DNA of 8,380 nucleotides from DAOTTW01 sp034437615 (GTDB lineage Bacteria > Chloroflexota > Anaerolineae > Aggregatilineales > Phototrophicaceae), in NCBI GenBank assembly GCA_034437615.1, contig DAOTTW010000277.1, positions 1 through 8,380 on the forward strand. Reading direction: 5' to 3'. How positions within the stretch are numbered: position 1 is the stretch's first letter; every line of letters begins with the position of its first letter. A program made the translations under genes and the position numbers. Of the stretch, positions 1 to 5,542 are shown piece by piece. The notes under the pieces were generated by a model. The model did no database searches. It saw nothing but the letters and a program-made list of their open reading frames with translations, and had not been told where the DNA came from.

Positions 1-285
1 TGCGGTCCCGCTTGCAGATGGGCGCGGTTCTGCATCATAAATCGTCACATCCGGCACGCGGGTTTGCACACGCACATCATCGCTATCCGGGTAATCAAAC
101 GCGAGTTGCAGCGAACGCTCTAGCCCGACCTCGTAATTATCCGGCAAATTTTGATCTAACATACGAGCAATGTCATCAATGTGTGCGCTATGAAACATGC
201 GCCACATGCCCTTTGTATTCTGCAAGTAGCTATTCAGATGGGCGTTGATGCCCGTATAGGGGTTGTGCTTCAGAAAAATGGCCAT
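1..285 (-). CDS. DUF4058-type protein, N-terminal 95 residues (runs off the window)
   Basis: This gene reads leftward from an ATG at 285-283 and stays open to base 1, so only the first 95 codons are seen. The translation begins MAIFLKHNPYTGINAHLNSY. It continues with a segment reading MLDQNLPDNYEVGLERSLQL and then RVPDVTIYDAE at about residues 75-86. This order (a 'PG-N-hL' opening, an 'LPxxYxxxxE' segment, then 'RPDVxI') is what I know from DUF4058 proteins, which are common in Cyanobacteria and Chloroflexota and have no established function; the family's fold has been compared with Uma2-type restriction-like nucleases. The start is supported by an AAAGGTGA Shine-Dalgarno sequence about 7 bases upstream and an extended -10 promoter at 317-325. 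The gene is divergent from the M50 protease. The family assignment is from memory of its motifs and the rest of the protein is unseen. Confidence 0.75.
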   Translation of the reverse strand, partial: MAIFLKHNPYTGINAHLNSYLQNTKGMWRMFHSAHIDDIARMLDQNLPDNYEVGLERSLQLAFDYPDSDDVRVQTRVPDVTIYDAEPRPSASGTA

Positions 286-316
286 GATTCGTCACCTTTG
301 CCTAGCATTACCTGTG

Positions 317-325
317 ATTATAGCA
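317..325 (-). promoter_or_regulatory. Extended -10 promoter for the DUF4058-type gene
   Basis: The minus strand reads TGCTATAAT here, a perfect extended -10 element (TGn followed by TATAAT). No good -35 hexamer lies at the usual distance, which is tolerated in extended -10 promoters. Transcription would begin near base 310 and give a leader of about 25 bases that includes the Shine-Dalgarno sequence of the gene starting at 285. Confidence 0.5.
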
Positions 326-391
326 CAAATGCACCGCTTCAATTTACATGAGCCTTACATTTTGTCAGCAACATTGTAAGCGTTCTTGTCG

Positions 392-397
392 TATAAT
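392..397 (+). promoter_or_regulatory. Candidate -10 box for the M50 protease gene
   Basis: A consensus TATAAT lies 37 bases before the ATG at 435. The best -35-like hexamer, TTGTCA at 362-367, is 24 bases away and so is too far. The site is either activator-dependent or only resembles a promoter. Together with the element at 317-325 it would make a compact divergent promoter region. Confidence 0.4.
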
Positions 398-434
398 GAT
401 GAGACAGACAAGCAAGCAAATTAGGTGAGTTCGT

Positions 435-1208
435 ATGGCTTTTGCAAAATCTCAATTTGAGCGCCCCAATGAATTACGCAAGCGGGCGTTGGGCATGACC
501 GCACTGGCGCTGGTAATCGTTTTCATCCTGTGGAACGTGCCCCTGTTCAATGCCGCCCTGTATCCGTTGCGGCTGTTCGTGACCTACGTGCATGAGGCTG
601 GCCATAGCTTAATGGCCCTGCTGACAGGTGGCGAGATTCGCGGCTTTCTGGTGTCGGCGAATGGCTCCGGCCTTGCGGTGACCGCAGGCGGCATCCGTGC
701 GCTGATTATCCCGGCGGGTTACCTGGGTGCAGCCGCGTTCGGTTCGATCTTATTCTATGTGGTTAACCGCTTCCCGCGCCTGAGCGAGACCATCTCGCTG
801 CTTTTGGGCGCAAGCATGATCGTCTTCACGCTGCTTTTTGCGCGGCCTGATGAGACAGGCGCACCACTCGCGCTAATTTTGGGCGTGGGTTTCGGCTTCG
901 TGCTGGTTTACATGGGGCTACGCGCCAGCGAAATGTTTAACCTGCTGGTGCTGAATATCCTGGCGGTGATAACAGCGCTGAATGCCGTGCTGGATTTGTA
1001 CTACCTGATCCGCTTCATTGACGCCAGCCGGGGTATCGTCAGCAATGACGCAGTGGCCTTCAGCGAGCAGGTCATGCCAATTCTACCGCCGACGTTGGTC
1101 GCGATCATCTGGGCAATTATGTCGCTGGCGATGTTTGGGCTAGCTGTGTGGCACGGTGTCTTGAAGCCTGTACGCCGGGGAATTGATACGGCTTACAGCC
1201 GCCTGTAG
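435..1208 (+). CDS. M50B-like integral membrane zinc metalloprotease
   Basis: This is a 257-residue polytopic membrane protein with a HExxH zinc motif, HEAGH at residues 53-57, followed by SLMALLTGGEIRGF. That context is typical of the peptidase M50B-like family, distant relatives of site-2 proteases that cut substrates within the membrane. Hydrophobic segments lie near residues 20-47, 86-110, 117-136, 142-162, 168-193 and 217-240. The VLDLYYL segment (D187) and SNDA (203-206) resemble the acidic positions that usually complete the metal site in this family, but I cannot prove their role. The ATG at 435 has AGGTGA 6-7 bases upstream. No substrate or partner can be read from the context: the gene is divergent from a DUF4058-type gene and convergent with a cold-shock gene. 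Transcription probably ends at the hairpin just after the stop codon. Confidence 0.85.
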   Translation: MAFAKSQFERPNELRKRALGMTALALVIVFILWNVPLFNAALYPLRLFVTYVHEAGHSLMALLTGGEIRGFLVSANGSGLAVTAGGIRALIIPAGYLGAAAFGSILFYVVNRFPRLSETISLLLGASMIVFTLLFARPDETGAPLALILGVGFGFVLVYMGLRASEMFNLLVLNILAVITALNAVLDLYYLIRFIDASRGIVSNDAVAFSEQVMPILPPTLVAIIWAIMSLAMFGLAVWHGVLKPVRRGIDTAYSRL

Positions 1209-1212
1209 AAAC

Positions 1213-1240
1213 GCAGGGACGTGCCGTTGCACGTCCCTGC
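1213..1240 (+). terminator. Perfect 12-bp hairpin after the M50 gene (GTAGGG-type intergenic repeat)
   Basis: The arms at 1213-1224 (GCAGGGACGTGC) and 1229-1240 are perfectly complementary around a CGTT loop, beginning 5 bases after the M50 stop codon. The following ATTATTGT is only a weak T-tract, so termination is plausible but not textbook. The sequence resembles the hairpins at 3645-3670 and 4797-4822 and may belong to one dispersed repeat family. Confidence 0.55.
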
Positions 1241-1252
1241 ATTATTGTATCT

Positions 1253-1280
1253 GCGCTGGTTTTGTCTGGTGTGCCAGCGC
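1253..1280. repeat. Second inverted repeat between convergent genes
   Basis: GCGCTGG at 1253-1259 and CCAGCGC at 1274-1280 form a 7-bp stem with a 14-base loop. It lies between the ends of the M50 gene and the minus-strand cold-shock gene. It could act as a transcription barrier for the latter, but no T-tract follows on either strand. Confidence 0.35.
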
Positions 1281-1311
1281 AACCACACCGGAATTTGCGG
1301 CAGGGTAGGCG

Positions 1312-1530
1312 TTAGTTCTGTTCCAACACCGATACGGCGCTGGCCTGCTTACCCTTACGGCCTTCGGTAATTTCAAATTCTACGCGGTCACCCTCGTTCA
1401 GCGTGCGGAAGCCACGCCCCTGAATTTCCGAGTAGTGCACGAACAGGTCCGGGCCATCAGCCTGCTGAATGAACCCATACCCTTTTTCACTGTTGAACCA
1501 CTTGACTGTACCTTCGACGCGTTCGTTCAT
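1312..1530 (-). CDS. Cold-shock domain protein (CspA family)
   Basis: This 72-residue protein is a single cold-shock (OB-fold) domain that binds single-stranded RNA and DNA, where such proteins act as RNA chaperones. The opening GTVKWFNSEKGYGFI (residues 7-21) holds RNP1 (KGYGFI), and DLFVHYSEI (28-36) holds RNP2. The aromatic residues W11, F12, Y18, F20, F30, H32 and Y33 match the known nucleic-acid-binding face. The length is normal for the family. The ATG at 1530 has an AGGGAG Shine-Dalgarno sequence about 12 bases upstream. The gene stands alone with a long non-coding region upstream; long structured leaders are common for cold-shock genes, though no classical cold box is recognisable. 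A possible -10 (TATAAG on the minus strand, 1588-1593) lacks a well-placed -35. Confidence 0.95.
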   Translation of the reverse strand: MNERVEGTVKWFNSEKGYGFIQQADGPDLFVHYSEIQGRGFRTLNEGDRVEFEITEGRKGKQASAVSVLEQN

Positions 1531-1721
1531 AATGTTGCTTTGCTCCCTGAAAGGATAGAATCGTGTAAATTTGGTCTTGCTTCAGCCCTTATACCGACAG
1601 GCATCCTATCAATTCAGGATATGCTTGTGGCAACTTGAGAGTCGTACATCAGGTCTTTACCGTTACCCACAGCGGGAATTGGCGAATCGCACTGTGTTCT
1701 AGCATCTCAATTAATGGCTTA

Positions 1722-1744
1722 TCGGTACCCAACCACTGTACCGA
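1722..1744. promoter_or_regulatory. Possible operator: 7-bp inverted repeat with 9-base spacer
   Basis: TCGGTAC at 1722-1728 and GTACCGA at 1738-1744 are exact reverse complements. The half-site spacing (16 bases centre to centre) would suit a dimeric DNA-binding protein. It lies about 45 bases before the possible -10 at 1787. No regulator gene is nearby, so the assignment is tentative. Confidence 0.3.
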
Positions 1745-1840
1745 GGTGAACACCGTTTTAGCAAAAGCTAGTGCCCACGCAGCCACTATACTATACAAGC
1801 AATAACGTGCTTAGGCTATACCAATCTGTGCGTAGCGTGT

Positions 1841-1878
1841 GATTTTTCCGTTAAAAATCGGCTAAATCCCCGATTTAG
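1841..1878 (+). promoter_or_regulatory. Three overlapping, mutually exclusive hairpins
   Basis: GATTTTT (1841-1847) pairs with AAAAATC (1853-1859). AAATCGG (1855-1861) pairs with CCGATTT (1870-1876). CTAAATC (1862-1868) pairs with GATTTAG (1872-1878). Each stem is 7 bp and perfect. The middle stem shares strands with both others, so it cannot form together with either of them. That is the geometry of an attenuator or other switch in a leader, but no leader peptide or known riboswitch is recognisable. Confidence 0.4.
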
Positions 1879-1886
1879 AGATGTCG

Positions 1887-1934
1887 CAGCGCAACGGCTA
1901 CGAGGTGATGCGTAGCGCAAATGCCGTTTTGCTG
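1887..1934 (+). promoter_or_regulatory. Long imperfect stem-loop in the leader of the FAD oxidoreductase gene
   Basis: CAGCGCAACGGC (1887-1898) pairs with GCCGTTTTGCTG (1923-1934) over 12 positions with one G-T wobble and one mismatch. Inside it, GCTACG (1897-1902) can pair with CGTAGC (1911-1916). The result is a rod-like element just upstream of the start-codon hairpin. Confidence 0.35.
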
Positions 1935-1938
1935 TTAC

Positions 1939-1967
1939 CCTGCCTCTGGTTTAATCAGGCAGGCAGG
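1939..1967 (+). promoter_or_regulatory. Hairpin that may cover the ribosome binding site
   Basis: CCTGCCT at 1939-1945 can pair with either of two overlapping copies of AGGCAGG, at 1957-1963 or at 1961-1967. The second copy includes the AGG at 1965-1967, which sits 7 bases before the ATG at 1975 and is the only Shine-Dalgarno candidate. Sliding between the two pairings would expose or hide the ribosome binding site. Confidence 0.4.
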
Positions 1968-1974
1968 TTAACGC

Positions 1975-3129
1975 ATGACGACATCCATCTGGCAAGTACA
2001 CACCAACACGATACAAGCACCACAGGCCGTTGATTTTCTGGTGGTTGGCGCGGGTTTAGTCGGCACCGCAGCCGCGTATTTCGCAGCGCAAGCGGGCCAT
2101 AACGTGCTCATCATCGACAAGGCCGACGTTGCGCTGGGTGCAAGCGGACGCAACGCAGGCTTCATGATTACCGGGCTGGATACGTATTATCACAGGGCTG
2201 TCGCGGTCTACGGCGCAGATGTGGCCCGTGAGATGTGGGATTTATCGCGGCGCACAATCGCCTTCTGGAAGCAGATTATCGCAGAAAGCAAGGGCGCGGT
2301 GCCCTTCCGTCAGACAGGCTCATTGCTGCTGGCCGAAAGCGCCGCCGAAAAGCACGACCTGCAACAAGCCATCCGAGGGCTAGAGGCCGCTGGCATTGAT
2401 GCGATCTATCACGATCACGACCCGCTTAGGCGTGGCTACCATGCGGCCATCGAACAACCGCAAGATGGCGCGGTGCAGCCTTACAAGCTGACACAAGAGC
2501 TATTACGGCGTAGCGGCGCGCAGATGATCCCCAACAACGAGGTTTATCGCATCGAGCAAGACGCGCCGGATTGTGTGCGGGTATCTGCGCAACGTGCCAC
2601 CTATGAAGCGCGGTATGTGCTGTTGTGCACGAATGCCTATTCGCCGCTGATTGATGCTTATTTCGTGGGCAAAGTCACGCCGACGCGGGCGCAATGCCTC
2701 GTGACGGAACCACTGGATGCAGCGCCACTGGCTACCTGCGGCTACAGCGATTACGGCTATATGTACTACCGCAGCACCTTCGACAATCGTCTGCTGATCG
2801 GTGGCGGACGCAAGCAGCATAAAGCGCTGGAAAACGACACCACCGAGGACCGCTTATCGCAACCTGTGCAGGCGGCGCTAGATGCCTACAAGCAGCGCTA
2901 TTTCCCGGATGTAACCGCACCTGTTGCACAGCGCTGGTCCGGCATCATGGGCTTCAGCGCGGATGGCCTGCCGCTGGTGGGTACGCTGCCGGGTCGAGCG
3001 CGTGTGGGCTTTGCAGTGGGCTTCACCGGGCATGGCCTGTCGATGGGCGCACAGACCGCCGAGCGTGCGGTGGCACACCTGCTGCATGGCACGCATCCCG
3101 GCGCAGTCGCCGCGTCACGCATGGACTAA
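1975..3129 (+). CDS. FAD-dependent amine/amino-acid oxidoreductase (DAO family)
   Basis: This is a 384-residue soluble flavoprotein of the glycine/D-amino-acid oxidase (DAO) family. These enzymes oxidise a C-N bond of an amine or amino acid and pass electrons to oxygen or another acceptor. The Rossmann motif DFLVVGAGLVG ends at residue 30, and D48 ends the second strand, where an acidic residue usually binds the FAD ribose. GASGRNAGF (55-63) is the family's substrate-side motif. Near the C-terminus GIMGFSADGLPLVG (323-336) and GFTGHGLSMG (349-358) form the second FAD-contact region. The SIWQ opening and the GASGRN motif recall gamma-glutamylputrescine oxidase (PuuB) and its relatives, but no polyamine genes are present, so the substrate is unknown. 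There is no signal peptide. The ATG at 1975 is preceded by a weak AGG site inside a hairpin. A 91-base gap separates it from the next gene. Confidence 0.9.
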   Translation: MTTSIWQVHTNTIQAPQAVDFLVVGAGLVGTAAAYFAAQAGHNVLIIDKADVALGASGRNAGFMITGLDTYYHRAVAVYGADVAREMWDLSRRTIAFWKQIIAESKGAVPFRQTGSLLLAESAAEKHDLQQAIRGLEAAGIDAIYHDHDPLRRGYHAAIEQPQDGAVQPYKLTQELLRRSGAQMIPNNEVYRIEQDAPDCVRVSAQRATYEARYVLLCTNAYSPLIDAYFVGKVTPTRAQCLVTEPLDAAPLATCGYSDYGYMYYRSTFDNRLLIGGGRKQHKALENDTTEDRLSQPVQAALDAYKQRYFPDVTAPVAQRWSGIMGFSADGLPLVGTLPGRARVGFAVGFTGHGLSMGAQTAERAVAHLLHGTHPGAVAASRMD

Positions 3130-3220
3130 ATCCCTGCAACCTGTGGCCTATGTTCTGCGTTATATAGGTCATGACGATCATTCAGGGACGTTCTGTTTAA
3201 CCGCCAAAGGACGAGAAAAC

Positions 3221-3631
3221 ATGACCATGCAAAAGACAAAATCGGATGATGTCGCGGTCTACGATCTAGCAGAAGTGGGCACGCGCTTCGGCGCACAAGT
3301 CATCGACGCTATTATCCTCGGCATTGTAGCAGGTGTGCTGCTTGGGGTCGGGCGTAATGCTGCGCCGTTCCTATGGTTCATCTTCGCGGGTGCCTATAAC
3401 TGGTACTTCTGGACGCGCCATAACGGTCAGACGCCCGGCAAGATGTTCATGCGCATCCGCGTGATTAAAGCGGATGGTACAGCCATCAGCGACGTAGACG
3501 CCGTGATGCGCTTCATTGGCTATCACATCAACACATTTGTGTTTATGTTTGGCTGGCTATGGGCGCTGGTCGATAGCGACCGTCAAGGCTGGCACGACAA
3601 GCTAGCCCGCACGTATGTGGTGCAGGCATAG
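3221..3631 (+). CDS. RDD-family membrane protein
   Basis: This 136-residue protein has the layout of an RDD domain: R22 and D29 (RFGAQVID) at the start of the first membrane helix, the loop motif NGQTPGKMFMRIRVI (68-82), and LVDSDRQGWHDKLART (116-131) after the last helix. Membrane helices lie near 25-43, 48-65 and 98-116. RDD proteins are small integral membrane proteins that lack an agreed function; some have been linked to ion or solute exchange. The frame is open far upstream into the oxidoreductase gene. I chose the ATG at 3221 because AAAGGACG (from 3206) lies just before it and because the extra upstream sequence is only a shadow of the preceding gene. A second ATG at 3227 is possible. 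Confidence 0.88.
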   Translation: MTMQKTKSDDVAVYDLAEVGTRFGAQVIDAIILGIVAGVLLGVGRNAAPFLWFIFAGAYNWYFWTRHNGQTPGKMFMRIRVIKADGTAISDVDAVMRFIGYHINTFVFMFGWLWALVDSDRQGWHDKLARTYVVQA

Positions 3632-3644
3632 ATTATTAGGTTCT

Positions 3645-3670
3645 GTAGGGGCGGAGCATTATCCGCCCGC
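3645..3670. repeat. GTAGGG-type intergenic hairpin, copy 2
   Basis: GTAGGGGCGGA begins at 3645, and GGGCGGA (3649-3655) pairs with TCCGCCC (3662-3668) around the loop GCATTA. It starts 14 bases after the RDD gene stop. There is no following T-tract, so it looks more like a dispersed repeat unit than an intrinsic terminator. Confidence 0.5.
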
Positions 3671-3715
3671 CATATAGCCACAGACTCAACGGAATCTGAA
3701 GAGCAAAGCGAGAAA

Positions 3716-3913
3716 ATGGGCATGGACGGCGAAATCGAATACACGTTGATCTGTCCGTACTGCTGGCAGGAAATCACCATGCTGCTGGATACCTCTGTAT
3801 CGCAGCAGACCTACGTCGAAGATTGCGAGAACTGCTGCAACCCCATCGAAGTCCACTATCGCACCGACCCCGACGGCAGCATCAGCGAATTCCAGGCACA
3901 TATGCTGGATTAA
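3716..3913 (+). CDS. CPXCG-motif cysteine-rich small protein
   Basis: This 65-residue protein has CPYC at residues 13-16 followed by WQEITMLLDTS, then YVEDCENCCNPIEV (33-46) with C37, C40 and C41. The arrangement matches the small 'CPXCG motif-containing cysteine-rich protein' family, which probably folds as a zinc ribbon around two cysteine pairs. No molecular function is established. The family consensus has Gly after the first CPxC; here it is Trp (CPYCW). The start is uncertain: ATG at 3716 and ATG at 3722 are both possible, and neither has a strong Shine-Dalgarno sequence (GCGAG or GAAGAG upstream). It lies alone between an RDD gene and map. Confidence 0.85.
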   Translation: MGMDGEIEYTLICPYCWQEITMLLDTSVSQQTYVEDCENCCNPIEVHYRTDPDGSISEFQAHMLD

Positions 3914-3976
3914 CCTCCCCACTTAGCGGTACAATCGTCGACTGTTCACGTTAATTTCTGGTTTTGTCTTGAGCCG

Positions 3977-3982
3977 TATAAC
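3977..3982 (+). promoter_or_regulatory. Weak candidate -10 box before map
   Basis: TATAAC lies 14 bases before the GTG start at 3997, and no usable -35 is visible. If real it would give a leader only a few bases long that barely includes the AAAGGT ribosome binding site. TACAAT at 3930-3935 is an alternative with a more normal leader length. I cannot choose between them. Confidence 0.2.
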
Positions 3983-3996
3983 GAAAGGTCACGCTT

Positions 3997-4764
3997 GTGA
4001 TCGTAGAAAGCGATAAGGATTTGCGCGGCATCACGCGCATCGGCCAGCTATGCGGTGCTACCCTACAGCACATGCTAGCCCACCTCGAACCCGGCATCAC
4101 CACGCGCCAACTCGATGCAATCGGCGCGGCTTACTTGCAACAACACAACGCGCAATCTGCGCCCATCCTCGCCTATCAGTATCCGGGCTGGACCTGCATC
4201 AGCGTCAACGAAGCGGTGGCGCATGGCGTGCCCGATGACACCGTGATACAGGCGGGTGATGTGGTCAATATCGACGTATCCGCAGTGCTAGAGGGCTATT
4301 GGGGTGATACAGGGGCGAGCACGATGCTGCCTCCCACACAGCCGAAGGTCGAAAAGCTGTTCAAAATTACGCAGGAAGCACTTTATGCAGGCATTGAGCA
4401 GGCCAGGGCAGGCAAGCCGCTGTTTAACATCGGTAAGGCTATTTACCGCATCGCCAAGCGTAACCGTCTGACTGTGCTAAAGCAGCTTAACGGGCATGGC
4501 GTCGGGCGGCACATCCACGAAGACCCGACTGTATTCAATTTCTATCATCGGCAGAACCGCCTGAAGCTGCGTGAGGGCATGGTTATGACGATTGAGCCAT
4601 TTTTCAGCAGCGGACGGCGCGACACGATATACACCGATTCTGAGGACGGCTGGACCCTACGCACGCTGGACCACAGCCTGAGCGCACAGTTTGAGCATAC
4701 CGTCGTCATTCGCGGCATAGATGAAGGGCCGCTGCTGGTGACCAAAGTAGACGGCTCACATTAA
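3997..4764 (+). CDS. map: Methionine aminopeptidase, type I
   Basis: This cytoplasmic enzyme removes the initiator methionine from new proteins with a two-metal pita-bread active site. All five metal ligands are present by comparison with E. coli Map: D93 (NID), D104 (GDTGAS), H167 (NGHGVG), E200 (TIEPFF) and E233 (FEHTVV). The substrate-side histidines H76 (VAHGVP) and H174 (HIHEDP) are also kept. At 255 residues it is a minimal type I protein without an N-terminal zinc-finger or SH3-binding extension. The start is GTG at 3997, with AAAGGT 8 bases upstream. The sequence between E200 and E233 (SSGRRDTIYTDSEDGWT) differs from the usual enterobacterial form, so it may be a paralogue rather than the main Map. 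It is convergent with the phn operon, with an intergenic hairpin between them. Confidence 0.93.
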   Translation: MIVESDKDLRGITRIGQLCGATLQHMLAHLEPGITTRQLDAIGAAYLQQHNAQSAPILAYQYPGWTCISVNEAVAHGVPDDTVIQAGDVVNIDVSAVLEGYWGDTGASTMLPPTQPKVEKLFKITQEALYAGIEQARAGKPLFNIGKAIYRIAKRNRLTVLKQLNGHGVGRHIHEDPTVFNFYHRQNRLKLREGMVMTIEPFFSSGRRDTIYTDSEDGWTLRTLDHSLSAQFEHTVVIRGIDEGPLLVTKVDGSH

Positions 4765-4796
4765 GACGGTAGCAACGACAGTAGAAGCAGTGGCCA

Positions 4797-4822
4797 TGTA
4801 GGGACGCGGCTTGCTGCGTCCG
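4797..4822. repeat. GTAGGG-type intergenic hairpin, copy 3
   Basis: TGTAGGGACGCGG begins just before 4800. GGACGCGG (4802-4809) pairs with CTGCGTCC (4814-4821) across a CTTG loop, with one G-T wobble. It lies between the convergent ends of map and phnL. Neither side has a T-tract. Confidence 0.5.
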
Positions 4823-4844
4823 CTATGAAAAACGCACGACCACG

Positions 4845-5534
4845 CTACTGTGTGGTGCTACCGGTTATGGCACGTTCAGCATCAATAAGCTGCTGCACAT
4901 CCTGGGGATGATGAAAGACGCCGATCATCCCCACACCCTGCGCTTTGAGGTCGCGCAGGCGTGCCGTGAGCGCGTGCCGTGTGGCCACGTCCAGTGAGGC
5001 GGTCGGCTCATCCAGCAGCAGCAAGCGGCGCGGCGCGATCAACGCCCGCGACAGGTTGACCTTCTGCTGTTCGCCACCCGAAAACGTCGAGGGGTAGGCA
5101 TCCCACAGGTTGCGCTTGAGGCCGAAGTCGGCCAGCAGCTTTTCGGCCTCTTGTAATGCGTCAGCTTGCGAGACACCCTGCCCCATCAGCGGCTCTGCGA
5201 CCAACTCACGGGCGCTGACACGCGGACGCGGGCGCAAGAACTGCGTCACGAAGCCGATCTCGCCGTGCCGCAGGTGCAGCATATCCACATCCGCAGCACG
5301 CGCTAAATCAATGACGCCATGCCGACTGTCGTAGAGCGCTTGGCCACTGGTGGGCATGTAGGTGCGATACAGGCAGCGCAGCAACGACGACTTGCCTGCA
5401 CCGTTCGGGCCGCTGATGAGCAGAAATTGCCCTGCTTCAAGTGAGAATGAGAGCGCATCAAACACGCCGATCTCGCGCTTTAGCTGGTGGATATTAAACT
5501 GCTTGCTGAGATTACGCACATCAAGTAGCGGCAT
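4845..5534 (-). CDS. phnL: C-P lyase subunit PhnL (ABC-type ATPase)
   Basis: This 229-residue protein is a lone ABC ATPase domain; E. coli PhnL has 226 residues. PhnL is required with PhnG, PhnH and PhnI for the first step of the C-P lyase pathway, which swaps the adenine of ATP for a phosphonate to give an alkylphosphonate ribose 5-triphosphate. The sequence shows Walker A GPNGAGKS (42-49), Q98 in the PhnL-like segment GFVTQFLRPRPRVSA, the signature FSGGEQQKVN (151-160), Walker B LLLLDEP (171-177) and the switch histidine H208. The PSTFSGGEQQ and DEPTASLD stretches are nearly as in E. coli PhnL. The ATG at 5534 follows the phnK stop by 8 bases, and its AGGA Shine-Dalgarno sequence overlaps that stop codon, so translation is probably coupled. 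It is the last gene of the operon in this window. Confidence 0.95.
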   Translation of the reverse strand: MPLLDVRNLSKQFNIHQLKREIGVFDALSFSLEAGQFLLISGPNGAGKSSLLRCLYRTYMPTSGQALYDSRHGVIDLARAADVDMLHLRHGEIGFVTQFLRPRPRVSARELVAEPLMGQGVSQADALQEAEKLLADFGLKRNLWDAYPSTFSGGEQQKVNLSRALIAPRRLLLLDEPTASLDVATRHALTARLRDLKAQGVGMIGVFHHPQDVQQLIDAERAITGSTTQ

Positions 5535-5542
5535 CGAAAATC

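Larger units (their letters stand above)
1531..1974. other. Gene-free region rich in inverted repeats
   Basis: About 440 bases separate the cold-shock gene and the FAD oxidoreductase gene, and I see no convincing coding frame in them. The left part (to about 1640) is presumably the leader and promoter zone of the cold-shock gene. The right part carries a 7-bp inverted repeat at 1722-1744, a TATACT at 1787-1792 without a clear -35, two exact copies of TGCGTAGCG (1829-1837 and 1909-1917), and a series of hairpins described separately. The start TATACT would place all the hairpins from 1841 onward in the leader of the oxidoreductase mRNA. Confidence 0.6.

Noticed and set aside
12..248. A 78-residue plus-strand open frame at the left edge.
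   Set aside because: It is the antisense of the DUF4058-type gene, which has recognisable motifs, a promoter and a ribosome binding site on the minus strand.
1435..1638. A 67-residue plus-strand open frame over the cold-shock gene start.
   Set aside because: It is mostly antisense to the cold-shock coding region and has no family features.
1531..1974. CRISPR array or tRNA in the repeat-rich intergenic region.
   Set aside because: The repeats are single inverted pairs and one 9-base direct repeat, not regularly spaced units, and no cloverleaf or CCA-type 3' end is found.
2924..3220. An N-terminal extension of the RDD protein back to 2924.
   Set aside because: It overlaps the end of the FAD oxidoreductase in another frame and is Arg/Trp/Cys-rich shadow sequence; the ribosome binding site and family length point to 3221.
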